NCBI GenBank assembly: GCA_002722885.1
Contig: PBNE01000004.1
Span: forward strand, 17,567 to 81,566
DNA from: Rhodospirillaceae bacterium
Lineage (GTDB): Bacteria > Pseudomonadota > Alphaproteobacteria > SP197
Direction: 5' to 3'
DNA length: 64,000 nucleotides
Shown: positions 55,774 through 63,786 of the stretch, piece by piece
Position numbering within the stretch: the first letter of the stretch is position 1
Layout of the letters: the number at the start of each line of letters is the position of its first letter
Translations under genes and position numbers: made by a program
Notes under the pieces: model-generated
The model's input: only the letters and a program-made list of their open reading frames with translations
The model's database searches: none
Told to the model about the DNA's origin: nothing

Positions 55774-56771
55774 GTCTTGCGCGCCGCGACGGCTTCACGC
55801 CGCAGCACGTAGAGACCGGCGGCCACGATGATTGCCGCGCCGATCCAGGTCCAGGCGTCGGGGAACTCCTGCCAGATGAGCCAGCCGAACAGAACCGCGC
55901 CGACGATCTCGAGATAGCTGAACGGTGCCAGCAGCGAGGCCGGGGCGATGCTGTAGGCCCGGATCGTCACGCCGTTGCTGACGGCGGACATCAGGCCGAT
56001 CGCGATCAGGCCCGCCCACTGCCAGCCGTTCAGGGGCTTCCAGGAAAGGGCCATGGCACCGACGGTCAGCGAATCGGCCTGCCAGATCAGCACCACGGCC
56101 ACCGCGCTCACGGTGAGCGGCGCCAGCGAGGCCCAGAGCATCATGTTGCCGGTGGAGTTGCACGGCGAGATGCGCCGGGTGATGACGATGTAGACCGACC
56201 AGAAACATACCGCCAGCACCGGCCAGACCGCGGCCCAGCCCATCACGTCGGTGCCCGGCCGCACGATGATCAGCCCGCCGATCAGGCCCACCCCGCAGGC
56301 CGCCCAGCGGCGCGGCCCGACATGTTCGCCCAAGAAGACATGGGCTAGGGCCGAGACGACCAGGGGTCCGATGAACAGGATTGCCACGACATCGGCGAAC
56401 TGCAGAACCTGCAGTCCGGCATAAAACGACAGCCCACTGCAGAGCTGGCAGACAGACCGCGCGGCCTGCCACCACGGGTCCGACGTGCGGATCAGGGTCA
56501 ACGGGCGCGGCTCGCGCGCGACCAAAGGCGCCAGCGCCATCAGGCCGATGGCCTGAAACAGGATCACCAGAAACAGAGGCAGATCTTCGATGGTCCATTT
56601 GGCGATGGCATCGGAAGTGTTGATCAGCGCCAGCCCGAAGATGACCAGAAGAATGCCCAGCACATGCGGATGCAGGTCGCGCCCGCCACCCTCCGGCGGT
56701 GACACATCGGCATACTCGCGGGCCGCCTCGACCCGGGGGTCGGCGGGGGTGCTCGTGTTCGGTGAGGTCAT
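55770..56771 (-). CDS. EamA/DMT-family transporter, tandem copy 1
   Basis: A 333-residue paralogue with a hydrophilic N-terminus of about 30 residues before the first membrane helix (VLGILLVIFGLALINTSDAI). The late helix LAPFSYLEIVGAVLFGWLIW corresponds to those in copies 2 and 3. It is the first gene of the four-transporter run. The ATG at 56771 lies in the loop of a perfect hairpin (56759-56781), so its translation, and through overlaps that of the following copies, may be controlled. Confidence 0.9.
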   Translation of the reverse strand: MTSPNTSTPADPRVEAAREYADVSPPEGGGRDLHPHVLGILLVIFGLALINTSDAIAKWTIEDLPLFLVILFQAIGLMALAPLVAREPRPLTLIRTSDPWWQAARSVCQLCSGLSFYAGLQVLQFADVVAILFIGPLVVSALAHVFLGEHVGPRRWAACGVGLIGGLIIVRPGTDVMGWAAVWPVLAVCFWSVYIVITRRISPCNSTGNMMLWASLAPLTVSAVAVVLIWQADSLTVGAMALSWKPLNGWQWAGLIAIGLMSAVSNGVTIRAYSIAPASLLAPFSYLEIVGAVLFGWLIWQEFPDAWTWIGAAIIVAAGLYVLRREAVAARKT

Positions 56772-56781
56772 ACCTCACCGA
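56759..56781 (-). promoter_or_regulatory. Perfect hairpin around the start codon of the first EamA gene
   Basis: In the mRNA sense, TCGGTGAGGT immediately precedes the ATG and ACCTCACCGA immediately follows it. The ten-base arms are perfectly complementary and the start codon is the three-base loop. The left arm contains the likely Shine-Dalgarno sequence GGTGAG. Folding would hide the ribosome-binding site. On DNA the same palindrome could bind a repressor dimer. Confidence 0.75.
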
Positions 56782-56816
56782 TACATAAAGAACCGCGCCG
56801 GGGCCAGCCCGTGTGT

Positions 56817-58172
56817 TCAGATCAGCGCCGTCTCGACCGCTTTGCCGAGACGCAGCAGGGCTTCTTCCTGCTGCGGGCGTTGCATCAGCATCAGGCCGGC
56901 GGGCAGGCCGAGGTCGTCGGGGCCGCAGGGGACCGAAAGTGCGCAGAGTTTGGTCAGGTTGCCCGGGGTGGTGTTGCGCAGGGTCATCACGTTGGTCCGG
57001 GTGTAGGCGTCGAGATCGTCGATCAGGTCGGCGATGGCGGGCGGGCTGATCGGCACGGTGGGCGCGATCATCGCATCGCAGCCGGCGAGCTTGCGGTGCA
57101 GGTCGGCCGAGATCTCCTCGAGCCGGCGCATCAGGCGCAGCAGGTCGTGGCCGGCCTGTTTGGTGCCGGACCGGAAGCGCGGCAGCATCGGCGGGAAGAT
57201 CGCGTCGGGGGCGTTGTCGATCAGGTCGGACCAGCACGACCAGGCATCGGTTGTGACCAGCCCGCCCATCGAGATCATCGCCTCCATGGATTCGGCGAGC
57301 TCGGGCACGTCGTGCCATTCCACGGCCGCGCCAGCGGCTTCCAGCTTCGCGGCGGCGGCGCGGCAGGCGCGGTCGACACCGGGGTCGACGTCCGACCACA
57401 GCGAATCGGCAACCGCGACAAACAGCCGTCCCTTGAGGTCGACACCGCTGAGATCGGCCATGGGTCGTCCGGCCAGCACCGACCACATGGCCGCGGCATC
57501 GCCGACATCGGCGGTGAGCGGCCCGATGGTGTCGAGCAGGGGCGAGAGCGGTAGCACGCCGTCGAGCGGCAGGGCGCCGATGGTCGTCTTCAGGCCCGTG
57601 ATGCCGTTGAGCGAGGCGGGGATGCGGACCGATCCGCCAGTGTCGCTGCCGATCGCGATCGGTCCCAGTCCGCGCGCCACCGCAACGCCTGCGCCCGATG
57701 ACGAGCCGCCGGGAATCCGTTCGACCTCTGTGTCGCAGGCGTTGGCCGGCGTCTCGTGGGTCGTGTTGATGCCGAGCCCCGAGAACGCAAACTCGGTCAT
57801 GTTGGTCTTGCCCAGGAACACGGTCCCGGCATGGGTCGCGCGGCTCAGGAGCAGGGCGTCGGTCTTCGGCACGCGGCCCTTGAGTGCGCGGGTCGCCATG
57901 GTGGTCTCGACCCCGGCGACATCGGCGAGATCCTTCCACGACACCGGCACGCCGTCGAGCGGCCCCCGGCGCAGGCCGGCGCGTCGGCGCGCCTGTGCGG
58001 CCTCGGCCTCGGCTTGGGTGCGCTGGGGGTCCATGCGAATGAATATGCGCTTGCCGGGATCCTCCGCGACGATGCGGTCCAGAAAGAATGTGGCCAGCTC
58101 CACAGGATCGATGCTGCCGTCGGCGATCGCCTCGCCCAGCTGCAACCCCGTCATCTCATGCCATGCCGCCAT
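56817..58172 (-). CDS. Amidase (amidase signature family)
   Basis: A 451-residue hydrolase. The Ser-cisSer-Lys triad is visible: Lys80 in PVSWKDLADV, the serine cluster GGSSSGAG at residues 156-161 and the nucleophile Ser181 in DTGGSVRIPAS. The ATG at 58172 gives MAAWHEMTGLQLGEAIADGS, a normal N-terminus; the frame is open far upstream, but that part is antisense to the UbiH-like gene. The substrate is unknown. GatA is unlikely, since gatB and gatC are absent. Confidence 0.93.
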   Translation of the reverse strand: MAAWHEMTGLQLGEAIADGSIDPVELATFFLDRIVAEDPGKRIFIRMDPQRTQAEAEAAQARRRAGLRRGPLDGVPVSWKDLADVAGVETTMATRALKGRVPKTDALLLSRATHAGTVFLGKTNMTEFAFSGLGINTTHETPANACDTEVERIPGGSSSGAGVAVARGLGPIAIGSDTGGSVRIPASLNGITGLKTTIGALPLDGVLPLSPLLDTIGPLTADVGDAAAMWSVLAGRPMADLSGVDLKGRLFVAVADSLWSDVDPGVDRACRAAAAKLEAAGAAVEWHDVPELAESMEAMISMGGLVTTDAWSCWSDLIDNAPDAIFPPMLPRFRSGTKQAGHDLLRLMRRLEEISADLHRKLAGCDAMIAPTVPISPPAIADLIDDLDAYTRTNVMTLRNTTPGNLTKLCALSVPCGPDDLGLPAGLMLMQRPQQEEALLRLGKAVETALI

Positions 58173-58268
58173 GCTTGTTCTCCTAACCTTTACGCACCAT
58201 CTGCCTAGCAGACCCCGCCGGCTGCAGCCAGTGGTGACAGGTCCCCAACACGGGTGTTGAATGCCGTC

Positions 58269-59480
58269 ATGACCACGCACTGTGACATCGCCGTCGTTGG
58301 CGGCGGCATGAACGGCCTGACCTCCGCACTCGCGCTCGCACAAGCCGGCTATGATGTCGCGCTGGTCGACCGCACTGATTCCGCCGCCATGCTGTCGGAC
58401 AGCTTCGATGGCCGGGTGTCGTCGATCGCCTATTCGTCGAAGCTGGTGCTCGACGGGCTCGGCGCCTGGGAGGCCATGGCGCCCCATGCCCAGCCGATCC
58501 TGGAGATCCGCGTGTCGGACCGCGATGCGCCGCTCTTTCTGCATTACGACCACGCTGATGCCGGCGACCATCCGCTGGGCTGGATCCTGGAGAACCGTTT
58601 TATCCGCCGCGCGCTCTATGCCGCCGTGGCGGCGACCGGTCGGGTCACGGTTGTTGCCCCGGCCGAGGTGGCCGCCCTGACGCGCAGCAATGACGAGGTC
58701 ACGCTGACGATGGCCGATGGCGCCCGGCTCACCAGCCGCCTTGCCATCGCCTGCGACGGCAAGGCCTCGCCGCTGCGCGCGATGACCGGCATCGGGGCGT
58801 GGAGCCACAGCTACGGCCAGCACGGCATCGTCTGCACCGTGCGTCACGAACACGATCACCGTGGTATCGCCCACGAGCGGTTCCTGCCGTCGGGTCCCTT
58901 CGCGATCCTGCCGTTGCCCGGCAATATCTCCTCGCTGGTCTGGACCGAAAAGGACGCCATCGCGCGGCGTGTGCTGGAGCTCGACGAGGATGAGTTCCTG
59001 GAAGAGATCGCCTGGCGCTTCGGCGACTTCCTGGGCGAGCTCGAAGTCGTCGGCCCCACATGGAGCTATCCGCTGGGGCTGAACCTGGCCGGGCGCTACA
59101 CCGATCCCCGTCTGGCGCTGGTCGGCGATGCCGCGCATACCATCCATCCGATCGCAGGCCAGGGCTACAATCTCGGGATCCGCGATGTCGCCGTGCTGGC
59201 CGAGGTCTTGGCCGACGGCCGCCGCCTGGGGCTCGACCCCGGAGACACCAGCCTGCTGGAAGCCTATGCCCGCTGGCGCCGGACCGACACGATGGCGCTG
59301 GTCACGGTGACCGATTCACTCAACCGCCTGTTCTCGAATGCCTTTTCGCCGGTCGCGCTGGCCCGCAATCTCGGGCTCGGCGCGGTGAACCAGGTGCCGC
59401 CACTCAAGCGCTTTTTCATGCGCCACGCCATGGGCTTGGTCGGCAAGCTGCCCCGCCTGATGCGCGGCGAAGGGCTGTGA
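58269..59480 (+). CDS. UbiH/UbiF/Coq6-family FAD-dependent hydroxylase
   Basis: A 403-residue flavoprotein monooxygenase, probably for ubiquinone ring hydroxylation. The N-terminal Rossmann motif GGGMNG is at residues 11-16, the middle has SSIAYSSKLVLDGLG, and the FAD-ribityl motif is LVGDAAHTIHPIAGQGYNLG. The ATG at 58269 was chosen over a TTG at 58254. Which ring carbon it hydroxylates cannot be read from sequence. Confidence 0.92.
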   Translation: MTTHCDIAVVGGGMNGLTSALALAQAGYDVALVDRTDSAAMLSDSFDGRVSSIAYSSKLVLDGLGAWEAMAPHAQPILEIRVSDRDAPLFLHYDHADAGDHPLGWILENRFIRRALYAAVAATGRVTVVAPAEVAALTRSNDEVTLTMADGARLTSRLAIACDGKASPLRAMTGIGAWSHSYGQHGIVCTVRHEHDHRGIAHERFLPSGPFAILPLPGNISSLVWTEKDAIARRVLELDEDEFLEEIAWRFGDFLGELEVVGPTWSYPLGLNLAGRYTDPRLALVGDAAHTIHPIAGQGYNLGIRDVAVLAEVLADGRRLGLDPGDTSLLEAYARWRRTDTMALVTVTDSLNRLFSNAFSPVALARNLGLGAVNQVPPLKRFFMRHAMGLVGKLPRLMRGEGL

Positions 59481-59800
59481 TGCAGTCGCTGGGTGTCGTG
59501 GGACGCCTGTTTCCCGAGATCCTGAATGGTTCCAAGACCTCGACCACCCGCTGGCGCGAGCTGCGCATCGAGCCCAGGCGGATGACCTGCATCTGTGACG
59601 ATGATCCCAGCAGCACGGTGGTGGTCTGGATCACGCGCCGCACGGATTTTCCGTTGCGCGATGCCGCCGCTTTGGTCGACCATGAGGACGACTGGCCCAA
59701 CCATGTCATGCTCGCAGGCATGCGCGAGCACTATCGCGACATCACGCTGGACGACACGACGCAGATCGTCGAACACCTCCCGCCGGACCAAACAAAGTAG
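59480..59800 (+). CDS. ASCH-domain protein
   Basis: A 106-residue protein whose ATG overlaps the UbiH-like stop by one base. The segment LFPEILNGSKTSTTRWRELR resembles the ASCH signature of a Gly-Lys/Ser-Thr-Thr-x-Arg loop; ASCH domains bind RNA or modified nucleosides. The rest (TTVVVWITRRTDFPLRD-like strand and EDDWPNHVMLAGM) is consistent with the beta-barrel fold. Function is not known. Confidence 0.75.
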   Translation: MQSLGVVGRLFPEILNGSKTSTTRWRELRIEPRRMTCICDDDPSSTVVVWITRRTDFPLRDAAALVDHEDDWPNHVMLAGMREHYRDITLDDTTQIVEHLPPDQTK

Positions 59801-59817
59801 CGGTTGGCGACCGGAGC

Positions 59818-61107
59818 CTAATCGCCGGTCCGGTCTCCCGGTTCCGGCACCGTGCGCAGGACGAGCAGACCGAGAGCCATCAGCACCACGATCACCGCCA
59901 TACCCAGGCGCTGGCTGTCGGTGGCATAGGCGACGAGGCCGACCAGAAGGGGCCCTGCGAAGCTGGTGAGCTTTCCGGAAAGTGCGAAGAAGCCGAACAT
60001 CTCGCCGGTCATCTCCGGCGGTGCAAGCCGCGCCATGAGCGATCGGCTGGCCGACTGCACGGGTCCGATGAAGAGGCCCAGGACCAGGCCCAGGATCCAG
60101 AACCACAGGGCCGACTGCACCAGCAGGATCGCCAGGCTCACGGCCATCAGGCAGCTCAGCGTCACGGTCAGGGTCCGCCGTGCGCCGATCCGGTCGTCCA
60201 TCCAGCCGAAGCCGAAGGCGCCGAGGCCTGCGGTGATGTTGAGCGCGATGGCAAAGGTCAGCATGCCCTCCTCGTCCATGGCAAATGCCGTGGCAGCGTA
60301 AACACCGCCCAGCGCGAACAGGGTGTTGAGGCCGTCGATGTAGAGCAGGCGTGCGATCAGGAAGTGCACGATGATCCGGTGTTGGCCTAGCTCCAGCGTG
60401 GTCTCGACCAGACGGCGCACGCCGCGCCGCATCGAGACACCCAGCGGTGCGCCGGCGGAGACCCGGTCCGGGGTCCAGACAAACAGCGGCCAGCCGAACA
60501 CGACGAACCAGAGAGCAACCAGCAGGGCGACCGCGCGGATGTGTTCGCTGCCGTCCTTGTCGAGCCCGAAGGGAGCGACCTCGGGCATGACAAAGACCAC
60601 CAGCGCGATCACCAGGCAGGCGATGCCGCCGCCGTATCCCAGGCCCCAGGCCCAGCCCGATAGGCGACCCGTGGTTCTGTTGTAGGCGAGATCGGGCAGC
60701 ATCGCGTTGTAGAACACTGTTGCTGTTTCAAAGCCGATGTTCACAAGGGCGACCAGCACCAGGGTGGGGATGATCCAGTGTGCCTCCGGTGCGCAGAACC
60801 ACAGCAGGCCGGTCGCCACGATAGTCAGAAGGCTGAAGCCGGCGATCCAGGGTTTGCGCCGGCCACTGGCATCCGCGATCGCGCCGGTCAGCGGGGCAAG
60901 CACGGCGATGACCAGGGCCGAGATCGCGATGCCCCAGCTCCACAGCGCCAGGCCATCGGCTTCGTTGTCCACAATGCCGCGCGCGAAGTAGGGCGCGAAC
61001 ACGAAGGTCACGACCACGGTCGGCGTGGGCGAATTCGCCCAGTCGAACAGGCACCAGGCGGCAAGGCCCCTGCGTGTCACGGGCCGGTCTAGTGGCGCTG
61101 CGGGCAT
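59818..61107 (-). CDS. MFS transporter of the UMF1 / Atg22-like group
   Basis: A 429-residue permease with about 12 membrane helices. The N-terminus RRGLAAWCLFDWANSPTPTV and the segment FYNAMLPDLAYNRTTGRLSG, followed by a Gly-rich helix, are characteristic of the UMF1/Atg22 family. GGAG precedes the ATG at 61107 by five bases; a GTG at 61152 is less likely. Members are thought to export amino acids or other small metabolites. It converges on the ASCH gene. Confidence 0.88.
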   Translation of the reverse strand: MPAAPLDRPVTRRGLAAWCLFDWANSPTPTVVVTFVFAPYFARGIVDNEADGLALWSWGIAISALVIAVLAPLTGAIADASGRRKPWIAGFSLLTIVATGLLWFCAPEAHWIIPTLVLVALVNIGFETATVFYNAMLPDLAYNRTTGRLSGWAWGLGYGGGIACLVIALVVFVMPEVAPFGLDKDGSEHIRAVALLVALWFVVFGWPLFVWTPDRVSAGAPLGVSMRRGVRRLVETTLELGQHRIIVHFLIARLLYIDGLNTLFALGGVYAATAFAMDEEGMLTFAIALNITAGLGAFGFGWMDDRIGARRTLTVTLSCLMAVSLAILLVQSALWFWILGLVLGLFIGPVQSASRSLMARLAPPEMTGEMFGFFALSGKLTSFAGPLLVGLVAYATDSQRLGMAVIVVLMALGLLVLRTVPEPGDRTGD

Positions 61108-61218
61108 ACCGTCTCCGGATTGGCGATCCGCACCATACGGTCTTAACGCCACCGATGCGATGGCGCATATGGCAAACTTGACCTAAGACTCGTGGCAACG
61201 TTCCGGGGGAGACCTTTG

Positions 61219-62325
61219 ATGCCCGACCTTTTCGATCCTCTCACCCTGCGCGGCGTCACGATGCGCAACAGGGTCGGCATCTCGCCGATGTGCCAGTACG
61301 CCAGCACTGACGGCTTCACCAACGACTGGCATGTCGTGAACCTTGGCAGCCGTGCGGTCGGCGGGGCCGGGCTGGTGATCGCCGAAGCCTCGGGTGTTGA
61401 GGCGCGCGGGCGCATCACGCCGGGCTGTCTGGGTATCTGGAAGGATGACCACATCGAGGGCCTGACCCGCATGGTGACCTTCTGCAAGGCGCATGGTTCG
61501 GCGACGGCGATGCAGATCGCGCACGCTGGGCGCAAGGCCAGTGTTCACACACCCTGGGACGGGGATCATTCGCTCACCGCCGACGAGGGCGCGTGGGAAA
61601 CGATCGCACCTATGGCCGAATCCTTCGACGGCGCCGATGGCGACATCTGCCACACGCCCCATGCCATGACCGAAACCGATATCGCCGATGTCATCGAGGC
61701 CTTCGCGCAGGCTGCGCGGCGCAGCGTCGAGGCCGGGTTCGACATCGTCGAGATTCACGGTGCCCACGGCTATCTGATTCACCAGTTCTATTCGCCGCTG
61801 ACCAACCGGCGCGATGACGCCTGGGGTGGCAGCTTTACCAACCGCATCCGCCTGGCGCTCGAGATCACCCGTGCCTGCCGCCGCGTGATGCCCGATGCCA
61901 TGCCGCTGATGATGCGCCTGTCCTGCGTCGACTGGACCGCTGACGGCTGGACATTGGAGGACACCGTGGCGCTGTCCGGTCTGCTGAAGACCGAGGGTGT
62001 CGACATGATCGACTGCAGTTCGGGCTTCAACGTGCCCGGCGAGGACCTGCCCCGGGAGTCGATGTGGCATGTGCCCTTCGGCCGCCGCCTGCGCGACGAG
62101 GTTCCGATCCCCATCGCCGTGGTCGGTGACATCGCCACCGCCGAGCAGGCCAACACCCTCATCACGAAAGGTGACGCCGATTTGGCACTGATCGCCACCG
62201 CCTCGCTCAAGGACGCCTATTGGCCCTGGCATACCGCCGAGACGCTGGGGCTGACCGACAAGATCACCATGCCGGTGCACTACGACTATGTCGTTCGCGG
62301 CAACTATTCACCCTCGGACTGGTAA
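61219..62325 (+). CDS. NADH:flavin oxidoreductase, Old Yellow Enzyme family (YqjM-like)
   Basis: A 368-residue FMN-dependent ene-reductase. The segments SPMCQYASTDG (Cys25, the redox-tuning Cys of the YqjM class), HAGRKASVHTPWDG, and IHGAHGYLIHQFYSPLTNRR, then DDAWGGSF, are typical of class III enzymes. GGGGGAGA stands before the ATG at 61219. It reduces activated alkenes; the natural substrate is unknown. The next gene follows after 32 bases, suggesting an operon. Confidence 0.93.
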   Translation: MPDLFDPLTLRGVTMRNRVGISPMCQYASTDGFTNDWHVVNLGSRAVGGAGLVIAEASGVEARGRITPGCLGIWKDDHIEGLTRMVTFCKAHGSATAMQIAHAGRKASVHTPWDGDHSLTADEGAWETIAPMAESFDGADGDICHTPHAMTETDIADVIEAFAQAARRSVEAGFDIVEIHGAHGYLIHQFYSPLTNRRDDAWGGSFTNRIRLALEITRACRRVMPDAMPLMMRLSCVDWTADGWTLEDTVALSGLLKTEGVDMIDCSSGFNVPGEDLPRESMWHVPFGRRLRDEVPIPIAVVGDIATAEQANTLITKGDADLALIATASLKDAYWPWHTAETLGLTDKITMPVHYDYVVRGNYSPSDW

Positions 62326-62357
62326 GCATTCATACCGACGGAACGGGAGAGTTCATC

Positions 62358-63776
62358 ATGACCACCGCTGCCGAAACCTTCGAAGCCGTGCTCACGGCCA
62401 ACGACCATCTCTCGGTGGATGCCGATGGGCACCTGATGATTGAGGAGACGCGCGCGTCCGACGTGGTGGCGCAGTTCGGTTCGCCGCTGTTCGTCTTCTC
62501 CGAAGCGACCCTGCGCGGCAACTACCGGCGGGCACGTGAGGCCTTTGCGGCGGTCTGGCCCGGACCGGTCAATGTGATGTTCGCGATTAAGTGCTGTCCC
62601 AACATGGCGGTACGCGCCGTGCTGTTCGACGAGGGCGCAGGCGGGGACTGTTTTGGCATCCCGGAGATCGAGGCGACCTTCGCCGGTGGCGCGGATCCGT
62701 CGAAGATTGCGCTGAACGGAGGTAACAAGACGGTCGAGGAGCTCGACCGTGCCGCCGAGCTCGGGATCACCGTCAACATGGATGCGGCCGAGGAGATCGA
62801 TCTGGTGCTGGCTGCTGCCCGGCGCACCGGCCGGACCATTCCGGTCAACATTCGGTTCAAGGTGATGCCGCCGGAGTTCACCGACTTCACCTCCGACGCC
62901 TTTCCCATCGCGGGCGACTTCCGCGAAGGCCTGCGCCGCTGGAAGTGGGGTGTCGGCGAGGAGACCGCCATCGCTATGGTCGAACGGCTCAAGACCCTGC
63001 CCGAACTCGACTGGACCGGCTGGCACGCCCACTACGGCCGCATGTCGAATGCGCTGGAGAGCTACGCGGCCTTCCACGGCGAATACGGCCGGATGATCGC
63101 GGCGGTTCATCAGGCAACTGAGGTCGCACCGCGGGTGATCGACATGGGCGGCGGCTGGTCGCGGGAACGCGATCCCGAATCACGCTCGACCGAAACCCCC
63201 GGCGCACCGATCGAGGACCAGGCCGCAACGGCCGTCGGCGCCCTGAAGACCGCTCTGGAAGGTGCCGGACTCGATCCCGCAGGCATCGCACTGTGGCCCG
63301 AACCCGGCCGCTACATCGCCGGCAACGCCGCTCTGATGATGACCCGGACGGGGCTGATCAAGCACGACATCGGCTTCTGCTGGATCAATGTCGAGGCGAG
63401 CGAAAACAACCTGCCGATGATCTGCAAGGAGGGCAGTGTGAACCACGTCACCGTCGCTTCGGGCATGGATCGGGAGCTTGCGATGGATGCCGATGTCGTC
63501 GGGCCGATCTGCATCCCGTCGGTCATCGCCGCGGGCCTGAAGGTGCCCGAGGACATCGCCACGGGCGATGTCATGGCCGTGCTCGATGCCGGGTTCTATG
63601 CCGAGGGCGAAGCCTCGCTGATCAACTCCGTGCCCCTGCCCGGCAGCGTGCTCGTCTCGGGCTCTGAAGCCGAACTGATCAAGCGCGCCCAGACCTGGCA
63701 GGACGTCTTCGCCACCCAGATCATCCCCGACCGCCTGCGCCACACCGACCTGGGCGACAACCTCTGGCGGGGATAA
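62358..63776 (+). CDS. PLP-dependent decarboxylase, DapDC/ODC group (LysA-like)
   Basis: A 472-residue fold-III PLP enzyme. Lys78 in FAIKCCPN is the PLP lysine, and ALNGGNKTVEEL, GWHAHYGRMSN, VIDMGGGWS and WPEPGRYIAGNAAL are the phosphate- and substrate-binding regions. It diverges from standard LysA around the C-terminal Cys-Glu active-site loop (DAGFYAEGEASLINSVPLPG), so it may decarboxylate a different amino acid. GGGAGA precedes the ATG. It pairs with the Old Yellow Enzyme. Confidence 0.85.
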   Translation: MTTAAETFEAVLTANDHLSVDADGHLMIEETRASDVVAQFGSPLFVFSEATLRGNYRRAREAFAAVWPGPVNVMFAIKCCPNMAVRAVLFDEGAGGDCFGIPEIEATFAGGADPSKIALNGGNKTVEELDRAAELGITVNMDAAEEIDLVLAAARRTGRTIPVNIRFKVMPPEFTDFTSDAFPIAGDFREGLRRWKWGVGEETAIAMVERLKTLPELDWTGWHAHYGRMSNALESYAAFHGEYGRMIAAVHQATEVAPRVIDMGGGWSRERDPESRSTETPGAPIEDQAATAVGALKTALEGAGLDPAGIALWPEPGRYIAGNAALMMTRTGLIKHDIGFCWINVEASENNLPMICKEGSVNHVTVASGMDRELAMDADVVGPICIPSVIAAGLKVPEDIATGDVMAVLDAGFYAEGEASLINSVPLPGSVLVSGSEAELIKRAQTWQDVFATQIIPDRLRHTDLGDNLWRG

Positions 63777-63786
63777 GGCTGGTGGG

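Noticed and set aside
55795..57939. A 714-residue minus-strand frame spanning EamA copy 1 and the amidase
   Set aside because: It is a third-frame artefact of GC-rich coding sequence, extremely Arg/Gly/Asp-rich, crossing two well-supported genes on the same strand.
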